Shown in pieces: positions 38,290-46,985 of a stretch of DNA of 64,000 nucleotides. The number at the start of each line of letters is the position of its first letter. Within the stretch, counting starts at the first letter, position 1. Origin of the DNA: Xylocopilactobacillus apis (GTDB lineage Bacteria; Bacillota; Bacilli; Lactobacillales; Lactobacillaceae); contig NZ_AP026801.1 of assembly GCF_033095965.1 (NCBI RefSeq), forward strand, positions 781,001 through 845,000. The letters are read 5' to 3'. The position numbers and the translations under genes were made by a program. The notes beneath the pieces were generated by a model, which made no database searches, was not told the DNA's origin, and worked only from the letters and a program-made list of their open reading frames with translations.

Positions 38290-39392
38290 AGAATATACAG
38301 TGTAATGGCTGTGGGGCTTTTATCCAAGATGATGATGATTCTCTGATTGGATATCTTGATCGACGAACATTAGAAAAATTAACGGATAATAAACAACCGA
38401 TTCTTTGTAAGAGATGTTTCAGGCTTTTACACTATAAAGAAGTCACTCCTTTAAAAGTTGGGGCTGAAGACTTTTTAGAAGTTATTAAAAAAATTCCTTC
38501 AAAGGTCACCATTATTGCAGTGACTGATATTTTTGATCTGTCAACGGAGTTCTTCTCTTTACTTAAAAAATTTACTGATGTTGATGAAATATTGATTGTA
38601 ATTAATAAAATTGAAGCACTTCCAAGAGATTATAAGATTGGGGCCGTTGTTGACTGGGTTAGAAAAGAAGCAATTAAAGAAAAAATAAATGTTAGTTATA
38701 TTGTTCCAACTAGCGCCAAGAATAAATACAATATTGATGTTTTATATCAAATTATTACTCAAAACATTAAGTATGAAGATGTTTATTTTGTAGGTAATGC
38801 GAATGTTGGAAAATCCAGTTTAATCAATGCTTTAGTTAAAAGTCAGAATAGAAATATTACTGAACCGGCTGTCTCTTCACTTCCAGGGACTACTTTAAAT
38901 TTTCTTACTTTTAAAAATGGAGTTCAAACATGGTTTGATACCCCAGGAATACTTTTAAAAAATCAGTCACTTTCTATTTTTAGTATAGATGATTGGCAGC
39001 TAATATTACCTACTAACCAGCTAAAAACTATTATTTTTCAACTTGACTCAGGTCAGACCATTTTTATTGGAGGTCTTGCTTGGGTAGATTTTGTGAAGGG
39101 TCAAAAATCTTCTTTTGTCTTTTATTTTAATTCAAATATTTCGCTTCATCGAAAAAAAACAAACGAAAATGAAATTTTTTATTTTCAGCATGTGGGTAAT
39201 ATTTTAATTCCGCCAAAAGAAAAATTAAAAGATACAGATGTCTTTAAATATAAACAATTAAAAATTAAAACTAATGAAAAAAAAGATGTAGTTTTTCCTG
39301 GGATAGGCTGGTTAACTTTACCCAAAAGAGTAGAGATTTGTTTGAATTTAGTTGATAATTTAGATGTAACTATTAGATCAGCTATTGTATAG
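38274..39392 (+). CDS. yqeH: Ribosome biogenesis GTPase YqeH
   Basis: This is a circularly permuted GTPase needed for 30S assembly. An N-terminal zinc motif (CNGCGA and CKRCFRLLHY) is followed by G-motifs in permuted order: NKIEALP (G4) and PTSAKN (G5), then GNANVGKSSLINAL (G1), the LPGTTL switch and FDTPG (G3). The C-terminal RNA-binding region is present. The length of 372 aa is standard. Confidence 0.95.
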   Translation: MENQIKNIQCNGCGAFIQDDDDSLIGYLDRRTLEKLTDNKQPILCKRCFRLLHYKEVTPLKVGAEDFLEVIKKIPSKVTIIAVTDIFDLSTEFFSLLKKFTDVDEILIVINKIEALPRDYKIGAVVDWVRKEAIKEKINVSYIVPTSAKNKYNIDVLYQIITQNIKYEDVYFVGNANVGKSSLINALVKSQNRNITEPAVSSLPGTTLNFLTFKNGVQTWFDTPGILLKNQSLSIFSIDDWQLILPTNQLKTIIFQLDSGQTIFIGGLAWVDFVKGQKSSFVFYFNSNISLHRKKTNENEIFYFQHVGNILIPPKEKLKDTDVFKYKQLKIKTNEKKDVVFPGIGWLTLPKRVEICLNLVDNLDVTIRSAIV

Positions 39393-39401
39393 GGATATAA
39401 A

Positions 39402-40046
39402 GTGGTAAAAATGGATAGATTAAAAAAAGAAAATGTAATTTTAACACTGCCAAAAGAAGAAAAAAAAACAGATCATAAAAGAAAAGCAATTGGGCTTTTT
39501 ACTGGTAAATTCGACCCCATTCATATCGGACATCTAGTGGTGGCAGAAAATGTCAGTGATTTTTTAAATCTTGATAAAATTTATTTTATTCCTGTGACTA
39601 ATCACGATATCATTGAGAATGATCTTCAAAAAGATTGTCATCGTTTAACAATGATTAAAGATAGTGTCAGAGATAATGACCGATTTGAATTACTTTATTC
39701 AGGGACTTTATTTGAAAAGCCTAAGAACTTGGAAGATATGTTTCGGTTACTTCATGAGAAAAATCCAGAGGCAGAGTATTATTGGATTGCCGGAAATGAA
39801 TTTATAAATTCAATTAGTATGGGAACTTTCTCAACGAAATTATTGGATTATGTAAAGTTAGTTGGTACAAGACGCTATAACTTTGTTTTGCGTTCTAAGG
39901 TTCCGATTACTTGGGTAGAGGTTCCAAGTATCAATATCTCCAGTTCTAATATTCGCAATCGTTTAAAAAATAAAATGACAATTCGTTATTTAGTGCCAGA
40001 TAAAGTGTTCCGTTATATTTTGAAGGAGAATCTTTATGGCAAGTGA
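39402..40046 (+). CDS. nadD: Nicotinate-nucleotide adenylyltransferase
   Basis: This enzyme converts nicotinate mononucleotide and ATP to deamido-NAD, the key step of NAD synthesis. The motif GLFTGKFDPIHIGHL is the nucleotidyltransferase (T/H)xGH motif, and SSSNIRNRL is the C-terminal ISSTxIR-type motif. At 214 aa it carries a basic extension of about 28 residues before the fold, as in several lactobacilli. The start is taken at GTG 39402, but ATG 39411 is possible. The gene that usually precedes it, encoding a YhbY RNA-binding protein, is absent here. Confidence 0.93.
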   Translation: MVKMDRLKKENVILTLPKEEKKTDHKRKAIGLFTGKFDPIHIGHLVVAENVSDFLNLDKIYFIPVTNHDIIENDLQKDCHRLTMIKDSVRDNDRFELLYSGTLFEKPKNLEDMFRLLHEKNPEAEYYWIAGNEFINSISMGTFSTKLLDYVKLVGTRRYNFVLRSKVPITWVEVPSINISSSNIRNRLKNKMTIRYLVPDKVFRYILKENLYGK

Positions 40047-40650
40047 TTGGTTCAATTACTTTAAAGAAATCGAAAAAAATAAACTAAGTGAACATCGTTA
40101 TCAGCATTGTATTTCAGTATCAAGTACTGCTGAATCATTAGCAGAAAAATATGGTGTTGATTCAAAAAAAGCTAAATTAGCAGGATTACTTCATGATTTA
40201 TATAAACAGACGGATGATCAGATGTTTATTGATCTAATCCATTCCGGTCACTACGACTTGAGCTTATTAAAATATGGAAATGGAGTATGGCACGGATTTT
40301 TAGGAGCTGATCTTTTAAAAAATGAATATCACTTTTACGACGAAGAGATTTTAAATTCGATTAGATATCATACAATCTCTAATCCGCAAATGGATAACTT
40401 AGCAAAAGTTATTTTTGTAGCGGATTATATTGAACCTAATCGCAACTTTGAAGAAGCAGCATTGGCCCGCATGATTGCAAAAGAGGATCTAGATGCGGCA
40501 GTTTTATTTGAAATAGAAAAAACTGTTCATTATCTAATGGAAAAGTCATCGTTGATTCATCCGGCAATGTTGCTAACTTACAATACTTTATATACAAACA
40601 ATTTGAAATATCATGAATTGATTGAAAAAGCGGAGGAAAATTGGAAATAA
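40036..40650 (+). CDS. yqeK: HD-domain hydrolase YqeK
   Basis: This metal-dependent phosphohydrolase belongs to the family that splits diadenosine tetraphosphate symmetrically. The HD motif is visible as H...LAGLLHDLYKQ, with the first histidine in EHRYQHCISVS and later ligands in RYHTISNPQMD and VFVADYIEPNR. The length of 204 aa is normal. It overlaps nadD and rsfS by about 10 bases each. Confidence 0.92.
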   Translation: MASDWFNYFKEIEKNKLSEHRYQHCISVSSTAESLAEKYGVDSKKAKLAGLLHDLYKQTDDQMFIDLIHSGHYDLSLLKYGNGVWHGFLGADLLKNEYHFYDEEILNSIRYHTISNPQMDNLAKVIFVADYIEPNRNFEEAALARMIAKEDLDAAVLFEIEKTVHYLMEKSSLIHPAMLLTYNTLYTNNLKYHELIEKAEENWK

Positions 40651-41009
40651 ACTCTATAAAGCTAGTAGAAGACCTGACCAAAAAATCAGATCAAAAACAG
40701 GCAAATAATATTACAGTTTTAGATATTCAGGGGATTAGTGTTATCGCTGATTATTTTATGATTATGGATGTTCGTAATACTAGAATGATGGATGCATTAG
40801 TTAAAGATTTAACTGAAGAAGCAGAAAAAGACGGTTACCCAGTTAAAAGGATTGAAGGAAAAGAAGTTTCTGAATGGGTTTTGCTTGATTTTGGAGATGT
40901 TGTTGTTCACATTTTTACACCCGAAAAAAGAGAATTTTATAATTTAGACCGTCTATGGATTGAAGCTAACAAGGTTGACGTTAATCAGTGGTTGGATATA
41001 AATGTTTAA
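40641..41009 (+). CDS. rsfS: Ribosome silencing factor RsfS
   Basis: This protein binds L14 on the 50S subunit and blocks subunit joining in poor nutrient conditions. The core reads DIQGISVIADYFMIMD and ends with GDVVVHIFTPEKREFYNLDRLW, the family signature. It has 122 aa. TTG 40641 has GGAGG 4 bases before it. It lies between yqeK and the methyltransferase yqeM, as in Bacillus. Confidence 0.95.
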   Translation: MEINSIKLVEDLTKKSDQKQANNITVLDIQGISVIADYFMIMDVRNTRMMDALVKDLTEEAEKDGYPVKRIEGKEVSEWVLLDFGDVVVHIFTPEKREFYNLDRLWIEANKVDVNQWLDINV

Positions 41010-41730
41010 TTCGTTTGCTGAAATTTATGATGAATTGATGGATAAAAGTCTTTATCCTAAATGGCTTAAATTTACTGAACGTTTTGCACCTCTGGGGACA
41101 AAAAAAGTTCTTGATTTAGCTTGTGGAACCGGTGATTTTTCTATTCTCTTGGCAAGAAATAATTTTAAGGTAATGGGATTAGATTCTTCTGAGGAAATGT
41201 TATCCATCGCTAGCTCTAAGTTAGATGAAAATGATGTAATGTTTGTAAAAAGAGACATGCGTAATCTTGATGGTGTAGGAATTTTTGATCTAATAACTTG
41301 CTTCGATGATTCTTTAAATTATTTGCTTGATTTTAGTGATATCAATAAAGTTTTTAGTGGAGTTTATAATTCTCTAAAAAGCGGGGGCGTATTTCTCTTT
41401 GATGTTGTTTCGCTATATCAGGTCGATGTTATCTATGAAGATTTTCGGTATAACTATTCCGATCATGATAATTCACTTTTATGGAATGCCTATCAGGGTG
41501 AAAAAGATCACTCGGTAATCCATGATTTAGTTATCTTTAAATATGATTCTGAAATTGATGCTTACCATCGTTATTCAGAACAGCAGGAAGAAAGAGCTTA
41601 TGAAATGTGGCAATTTCTTGATTCTTTGAAAAATGTTGGCTTTAATGAGATTCAAACTTGGGCAGATTTTGGACAAAAGGAAATCGATCCAAAAACAAAA
41701 CGGTGGTTTTTTGTTGCAAGAAAAGATTAA
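41002..41730 (+). CDS. Class I SAM-dependent methyltransferase (YqeM-like)
   Basis: This is a methyltransferase of unknown substrate. The Rossmann motif I is VLDLACGTGDFSI and motif II GLDSSEEML; the post-motif DLITCFDDSLNYLL is typical of this small-molecule or RNA group. The protein is 242 aa. Position between rsfS and tmcAL is that of yqeM in Bacillus, which suggests a translation-linked role but does not prove it. Confidence 0.88.
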   Translation: MFNSFAEIYDELMDKSLYPKWLKFTERFAPLGTKKVLDLACGTGDFSILLARNNFKVMGLDSSEEMLSIASSKLDENDVMFVKRDMRNLDGVGIFDLITCFDDSLNYLLDFSDINKVFSGVYNSLKSGGVFLFDVVSLYQVDVIYEDFRYNYSDHDNSLLWNAYQGEKDHSVIHDLVIFKYDSEIDAYHRYSEQQEERAYEMWQFLDSLKNVGFNEIQTWADFGQKEIDPKTKRWFFVARKD

Positions 41731-42820
41731 AGTTTTAGGAATCATTGCTGAATACAATCCTTTTCATTTAGGACATCTCTGGCAGTTAAATGAAGCAAAA
41801 AGAATTGTTAATCCGGATGTTACTGTTATTATTTTAGGCGGTAATTACACTCAAAGGGGTGAAATGTCGATTTTACGTCGAGAGGATAAAGTTAAACTTG
41901 CTTTGAATTTTGGAGCTGACTTGGTAGTTGGCATTCCTTTTTTTTCTAATATTCAGGCAGTTAATGAATTTGCGATGGGAAGTGTTGCAGTTGCAAAAAA
42001 GCTTAAAATAACTCATTTGGCATTCGGAAGTGAGCAGCCCAATTTTCCTTATTTAACTAAGGCTGATGAATATTTACAAAGCAGTGTATCAAATAACCCT
42101 GAAATTAAATTTAAAAATGAAAATTATGCTAATAATCTTGCGTTTAATTTCGAAAAGTTTTCGATTTTCTTAAAAGAGGCAAACCATCTTTTAGGGTTCT
42201 ATTATGCGTTAGCAGCCCAAAAATTAAATTTTCCAGTTGAATTGATACCAATTAAACGAGCAGTTGAAGAAGTAAGCAGCAGTAAGATTAGAGGCCTTCT
42301 AAAAGATAATCGGATTAAAGAAATAGAAAAAATGGTTCCGTTTGAGACAATAAGTTTTTTGTCATCTAAGTCTATAAGTAATTTTGAGTCTACATTTGCT
42401 ATCGTTAAGGCTAAATTGTTGCTGGAAAGTGAAGATGAATTAAAAGATATTTTTTTGTTACCAGAAGAATTGTTAAAGCGTTGTAAAAAAATAGTAAAAA
42501 GTTCAAATGATTATGAAAATTTCATTCACGCGTTAAAAACAAAAAGATACACTTTAACTAGAATAAAAAGAATTTATCTCTATCTTCTTTTGGGGATTCG
42601 CGATAAGGTAGATGATAATTCAACTTTATTAAGGGTGTGGGGTTTTAATCATAAAGGAGAGGAATACCTATCGTTAATCAAAAAAAGTACTAATTTAATT
42701 ACAAATCCTCATAGATCTGACTATGAAAATTCACGTTCTTTGAAATTTGAATATCAGGCTAATGAATTTTACGATTTTATAATGAATAAAGAGTCATCAA
42801 GATTAGTAATCGAAAGGTGA
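41714..42820 (+). CDS. tmcAL: tRNA(Met) cytidine acetate ligase TmcAL
   Basis: This enzyme adenylates acetate and transfers it to C34 of elongator tRNA-Met, forming N4-acetylcytidine. The nucleotidyltransferase start GIIAEYNPFHLGHLWQL and the SSSKIRGLLK motif are characteristic. The frame is open well upstream inside yqeM, but the start is set at TTG 41714, about 7 bases after GGTGG, giving 368 aa, near the family size of 380-400. TTG 41711 is equally possible. Confidence 0.9.
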   Translation: MQEKIKVLGIIAEYNPFHLGHLWQLNEAKRIVNPDVTVIILGGNYTQRGEMSILRREDKVKLALNFGADLVVGIPFFSNIQAVNEFAMGSVAVAKKLKITHLAFGSEQPNFPYLTKADEYLQSSVSNNPEIKFKNENYANNLAFNFEKFSIFLKEANHLLGFYYALAAQKLNFPVELIPIKRAVEEVSSSKIRGLLKDNRIKEIEKMVPFETISFLSSKSISNFESTFAIVKAKLLLESEDELKDIFLLPEELLKRCKKIVKSSNDYENFIHALKTKRYTLTRIKRIYLYLLLGIRDKVDDNSTLLRVWGFNHKGEEYLSLIKKSTNLITNPHRSDYENSRSLKFEYQANEFYDFIMNKESSRLVIER

Positions 42821-42825
42821 AATTA

Positions 42826-43392
42826 GTGAAGTTAACTTTTGATTTTGGGAAAATTTTAGAAAGAAAAGAAAACACAATTTTTCAAGGAAAAGTAGACCTT
42901 AGTGAAGCAATTAAAGAAAGAAGTTCTGAATATCAAGCGGATGTTCCGTTTGATTTAAAAATCACATTAGAGCCAATTGAAGATAAATATATCGATGCGT
43001 ACATCGATATTCAGGGGTTGTTAATCGTTCCTTCTACTAGGAGTCTAAAACCTGCTGAAGTTAAAATTAATCAGCATGTTGAAGAGATATTTGTTCGTTT
43101 GGAAGAAGATATTGAAACTGATGAAGAAGATGATCGAGTTATAACTAAAGTTGAGAATAATAATTTAGATTTGTATAATACGGTCGTTGACTATATTTTA
43201 TTAGGAATTCCAAGCCAGGTATTAACAGAGAAAGAACAACAAGAAAATTTAATGCCGAAAGGTGAAAATTGGCAAGTAATTTCTGAGGATCATTTTGAAA
43301 GTATAAAAAAAGACTCAGATAAACTACCAAAAGATACTCTTAGTAAGTTAGAAAAATTAAAAGAAGAATTAGGTAAGGAGAATAATGAGTAA
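42826..43392 (+). CDS. YceD family (DUF177) protein
   Basis: This is a small acidic protein of the family associated with large-ribosomal-subunit (23S) maturation in bacteria and plastids. It reads [13 protein letters not shown] at the start, and [17 protein letters not shown] is the DUF177 signature, followed by the conserved L. Start GTG 42826 is chosen because AAAGGTG precedes it by 6 bases; GTG 42817 would overlap that site. The protein is 188 aa. The usual partner rpmF is not next to it. Confidence 0.88.
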   Translation: MKLTFDFGKILERKENTIFQGKVDLSEAIKERSSEYQADVPFDLKITLEPIEDKYIDAYIDIQGLLIVPSTRSLKPAEVKINQHVEEIFVRLEEDIETDEEDDRVITKVENNNLDLYNTVVDYILLGIPSQVLTEKEQQENLMPKGENWQVISEDHFESIKKDSDKLPKDTLSKLEKLKEELGKENNE

Positions 43393-44812
43393 CAAAGCAG
43401 AAATTGGTGTCATCGGAATGGCCGTAATGGGTAAAAATTTAGCATTAAATATCGAAAGAAACGGTCATAGTGTTGCAATTTATAATCGAACATCTTCTAA
43501 AACTGAAAAAGTAATGGAAGATCACGCTGAAAAAAATTTAGTTCCAAGTTATACTCTTGAAGATTTTGTAAATAGTATTAAGAAACCGCGACGAATTATT
43601 TTAATGGTTAAAGCAGGTGCAGGGACTGATGCTGTAATTGATCAATTACTCCCTATTTTAGATCAGGGAGATATTTTGATTGATGGCGGAAATACTTTCT
43701 TTGAGGATACAATGCGCCGGAGTGAGAAACTAGACGCTTCAGGTATTAATTTCATTGGAATGGGAGTTTCGGGCGGCGAATTAGGGGCTTTAAATGGTCC
43801 TTCGATGATGCCTGGTGGTCAAAAAGAAGCATACGATCAACTTGCTGATATTTTTAAACAAATGGCGGCAAAAGCTGAAGATGGTGAGCCGTGTGTTACT
43901 TATGTAGGTCCTAACGGTGCCGGACATTATGTAAAAATGATCCATAATGGAATTGAATATGGTGATATGGAATTGATCGCTGAAACTTACAATATACTAC
44001 ATAATTTATTAGGTTTAACCGTTGAAGAGTGCGCTGAGATATTTAAAGATTGGGATCAAGGTGAACTGCAAAGTTATTTAATTGAAATAACAGCTGATAT
44101 TTTGACTCGTAAAGATGATTTGGGAAGCGATAAACCAATTGTTGATTTGATCTTAGATGAGGCAGCAAATAAAGGAACTGGTAAATGGAGTTCACAAAAT
44201 GCCTTAGAATTAGGCGTTCCTCAATCTGTGATCACAGAATCAGTTTATGCCCGTTATATTTCTTTTTTGAAAAAAGAAAGAGTCACTGCTAGTAAATCAC
44301 TAACAGGTCCTAAATTTAATAAGATTAGTGAAAGTGATAAAAAAGAAATAATTTCTTTATTAGAAAAAGCATTATATTTTAGTAAGGTAATGAGCTATGC
44401 TCAGGGTTTTGAACAAATTAAAATTGCCTCTGAATATTATAATTGGAACATTAATTATGGTGAAATGGCAAAGATTTGGCGTGAGGGCTGTATTATTAGA
44501 GCAAGATTTCTACAAAATATTACTGATGCCTTCAATAGAGAACCCCAATTAGATAATCTTCTTTTAGATCCATACTTTAAGAATATTGCTGATAATTATC
44601 AAGATGCTTTACGACAAATCGTAGCATTAGCTGTTAAAGCTGGAATCCCAGTTCCAGTTTTTGCGGCAGCAATTACGTATTATGATTCTTATCGCAGCGA
44701 AGTATTACCAGCAAATCTTATTCAAGCTCAAAGAGATTATTTTGGAGCACATACATATCACCGTATTGATCGTGAAGGTATTTTCCATTATCCTTGGTAT
44801 GAAGAACAATAA
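43385..44812 (+). CDS. gnd: 6-phosphogluconate dehydrogenase, decarboxylating
   Basis: This enzyme oxidises 6-phosphogluconate to ribulose-5-phosphate and CO2, giving NADPH. It supplies pentose phosphate, and in heterofermentative lactobacilli it is on the main glucose route. The NADP fold ([20 protein letters not shown]) carries NRT after the second strand, marking NADP. The substrate loop [19 protein letters not shown] and the late motif [17 protein letters not shown] are complete. The length of 475 aa is standard. It overlaps yceD by 8 bases and is followed by a terminator. Confidence 0.97.
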   Translation: MSNKAEIGVIGMAVMGKNLALNIERNGHSVAIYNRTSSKTEKVMEDHAEKNLVPSYTLEDFVNSIKKPRRIILMVKAGAGTDAVIDQLLPILDQGDILIDGGNTFFEDTMRRSEKLDASGINFIGMGVSGGELGALNGPSMMPGGQKEAYDQLADIFKQMAAKAEDGEPCVTYVGPNGAGHYVKMIHNGIEYGDMELIAETYNILHNLLGLTVEECAEIFKDWDQGELQSYLIEITADILTRKDDLGSDKPIVDLILDEAANKGTGKWSSQNALELGVPQSVITESVYARYISFLKKERVTASKSLTGPKFNKISESDKKEIISLLEKALYFSKVMSYAQGFEQIKIASEYYNWNINYGEMAKIWREGCIIRARFLQNITDAFNREPQLDNLLLDPYFKNIADNYQDALRQIVALAVKAGIPVPVFAAAITYYDSYRSEVLPANLIQAQRDYFGAHTYHRIDREGIFHYPWYEEQ

Positions 44813-44831
44813 TTAATAGTTAGATAAAAAT

Positions 44832-44878
44832 AAGCCCTGTAACTGCTAGATAGAACTAGTAGCCACAGGGCTTTTTAA
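44832..44878. terminator. Bidirectional terminator between gnd and yidC
   Basis: AAGCCCTGT pairs with ACAGGGCTT around an inner stem (CTAG arms). TTTTTAATA follows on the plus strand and ATTTTTATC on the minus strand, so it can end both converging transcripts. Confidence 0.85.
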
Positions 44879-44890
44879 TAGTTAATCAAA

Positions 44891-45862
44891 CTATTTTTTA
44901 TGATCAAAATTTTGTTTTCCAGCATTACGTTTCCTTAAGTCAACATCATCTGAAGTAATTTTCTCCTCAGATGATAATGTTGTTTTATCTTCAGTAACAT
45001 AACTACTTTGATTTTTAAACATCTCTTCAGTAACAACTTCGACAATCGGATTTTCTTCCAAGTCTTCGTCAATTTGGCGGCGTACTTTTGGTAAGATGAG
45101 ATAAGTAGTAATTGCCTGCTGAACTAGCGCTAAAAGTCCAGTTACTAAAAAGTAGAGACCTAATCCAGCAGGAGAAGCAAAAGTGAAGAAGAAAATCATT
45201 AACGGAGAGATAACAAGAATCGATTTTGACTGTTTTCTTTGTTCAGGGTTCATTCCGGCAAGTGACATATAGCCTTGGATAAAATAGGTTAGAGTTGCTA
45301 AAAGAACGATTATTAGGTTAGGTTTTCCAAGGTTCATTCCAAAGAAAATACTGTGCTGTAAGGTTTCAGAATATTGAATTCCTAAAAACAAACCACTAAA
45401 GAAAGGCAGCTGGATAATTAATGTTAAACATCCGATACTTGGAATCATTTTGGTGTTATTTTTTTTATAAACATCCATCAACAATTGATTAAGTCTGATC
45501 TGTTCCTGCTGATCTTTTGTCTTTTTTAATTGTTTATTGACGATGTTTATCTGAGGCTGCAAAAGTCGCATTTGTTCTTGCTGCAAAGTTTGCTTTTTAG
45601 CTTGATTTAACCGTAAAGGTAAGATAATTAGATTGACAAGCACGGTAATGATCAGGATTGCGAATCCATAACCGTTATGTCCACCAAAAAAATTTCCAAG
45701 CCAAATAATTGAGTTTTGCATTGGAATTCCAAAAATCTTGTAAATCGTGCCGTAAAAGAAATCGGTCGGTGGTTTTCTTACAGTTGACGCACGACGGGCA
45801 CAAGAAGTTAAAAAGAGGAGTATTGGTAACAGAGACCAAGTAATGATTTTTTTGTTTTTCAA
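44891..45862 (-). CDS. yidC: Membrane protein insertase YidC (lipoprotein form)
   Basis: YidC/OxaA inserts membrane proteins with or without Sec. The lipoprotein signal has the lipobox FLTSC with C21. Five membrane segments follow, with the conserved arginine in NLIILPLRLNQAKKQT, typical of Gram-positive YidC. The end is long and charged (NAGKQNFDHKK). It has 323 aa. The start is TTG 45862, with AAAGGAT 6 bases upstream. acyP precedes it by 65 bases and is probably co-transcribed. Confidence 0.94.
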   Translation of the reverse strand: MKNKKIITWSLLPILLFLTSCARRASTVRKPPTDFFYGTIYKIFGIPMQNSIIWLGNFFGGHNGYGFAILIITVLVNLIILPLRLNQAKKQTLQQEQMRLLQPQINIVNKQLKKTKDQQEQIRLNQLLMDVYKKNNTKMIPSIGCLTLIIQLPFFSGLFLGIQYSETLQHSIFFGMNLGKPNLIIVLLATLTYFIQGYMSLAGMNPEQRKQSKSILVISPLMIFFFTFASPAGLGLYFLVTGLLALVQQAITTYLILPKVRRQIDEDLEENPIVEVVTEEMFKNQSSYVTEDKTTLSSEEKITSDDVDLRKRNAGKQNFDHKK

Positions 45863-45927
45863 TTATAAATCCTTTTCAATGTGAACTAAAAGAACATTAT
45901 AACATAAGGGAATTTTTGTTTACCATT

Positions 45928-46200
45928 TTATATAATTCTAAAATCATGATAAACTGGATTGTCTAATATTTTCGTTCTTTCTACCTTAGCAATCCGAGCC
46001 CAAGGAGAGATTTTATTGGGCAGTTCACTGGTAAACTTATTTATTAAGTTTTGTGATCCTTGAACAATTGCTGTAACATTACCGTTTGAGTCGTTATGAA
46101 TGGTTCCTGTTAATCCTATTTCGTCAGCAAATATTTTACAGGAATACCTAAATCCAACGCCTTGAACGCGACCAGAAAATAATAACTTTTCTGTTTCCAT
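45928..46200 (-). CDS. acyP: Acylphosphatase
   Basis: This small enzyme hydrolyses acyl phosphates. The signature GRVQGVGFRYS has the catalytic arginine, and GTIHNDSNGNVTAIVQG carries the catalytic asparagine. The length of 90 aa is normal. GGAGGTTC precedes the ATG. The acyP-yidC pair divergent from a SpoU methyltransferase is a familiar lactobacillar arrangement. Confidence 0.94.
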   Translation of the reverse strand: METEKLLFSGRVQGVGFRYSCKIFADEIGLTGTIHNDSNGNVTAIVQGSQNLINKFTSELPNKISPWARIAKVERTKILDNPVYHDFRII

Positions 46201-46226
46201 ATTTTAAGAACCTCCTAATATAAATA

Positions 46227-46973
46227 ATGATAATAGATTCAATTCAAAATAAACATATTAAATTTGTCAAAAAAATAAGCACTGCCAAATATCAAAAAAG
46301 AGAGCATCAATATCTTATTGAAGGGCGCAATTTAGTAGATGAAGCCATTCATTATAGCAAACCGGTCGAGATTTTAGCGGTTGAACACTATAGTGAATAT
46401 TTAAACGACTTAAATTGTGATTTTACTTTGATTAGTGATCAAGTTGCAAAATATCTGTCTTCAACAATAACTTCTGAAGGTATTTTTGCAGTGATGAAAA
46501 TTGATAACCAAGAACCCCAAAAAGGGAATTGGTTAATCTTTGATGATTTGCAAGATCCGGGAAATGCCGGTACAATTTTAAGAACGGCAGATTTTTTTGA
46601 TTACCAGGGTGTTTTTTTTAGTAATAAATCTGTATCACCTTATTCTCCCAAATTATTAAGGGCAGCTCAAGGGAGTAATTTTCATCTTCAAGTGCTTGAA
46701 GGAGAAATTGAAACTTTTATTCAACTAATTAGGGAGTGGAATGAAAAAGTCTTGGGAACGACACTTCATACTCATGCAAAAGATGTGAATGAGCTTAAGC
46801 TCGAAGAGCCTTTTGCATTAGTTTTAGGTAATGAAGGTCACGGTGTAAGCAAAGCAATTGATTCAATTATTGACGAAAATGTTTTAATTCCAACTAGCGG
46901 ACATGCTGAGAGTTTAAATGTTTCAGTTGCAGCTGGAATTTTGATGTATGCACTAAGTATAAATACAAATTAA
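46227..46973 (+). CDS. TrmH/SpoU family rRNA or tRNA methyltransferase
   Basis: This is a SPOUT-fold ribose 2'-O-methyltransferase; the exact target RNA cannot be told. SpoU motifs are all present: DDLQDPGNAGTILRTADFF, LVLGNEGHGV and SGHAESLNVSVAAGI. A short N-terminal substrate domain (IDSIQNKHIKFVKKI) precedes them. It has 248 aa. The ATG has no ribosome site, and only 26 bases separate it from the divergent acyP start. Confidence 0.9.
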   Translation: MIIDSIQNKHIKFVKKISTAKYQKREHQYLIEGRNLVDEAIHYSKPVEILAVEHYSEYLNDLNCDFTLISDQVAKYLSSTITSEGIFAVMKIDNQEPQKGNWLIFDDLQDPGNAGTILRTADFFDYQGVFFSNKSVSPYSPKLLRAAQGSNFHLQVLEGEIETFIQLIREWNEKVLGTTLHTHAKDVNELKLEEPFALVLGNEGHGVSKAIDSIIDENVLIPTSGHAESLNVSVAAGILMYALSINTN

Positions 46974-46985
46974 AGGAAATTGATA

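Noticed and set aside
41633..41713. tmcAL starting at 41633
   Set aside because: The extension lies inside the methyltransferase gene and does not resemble the family N-terminus.
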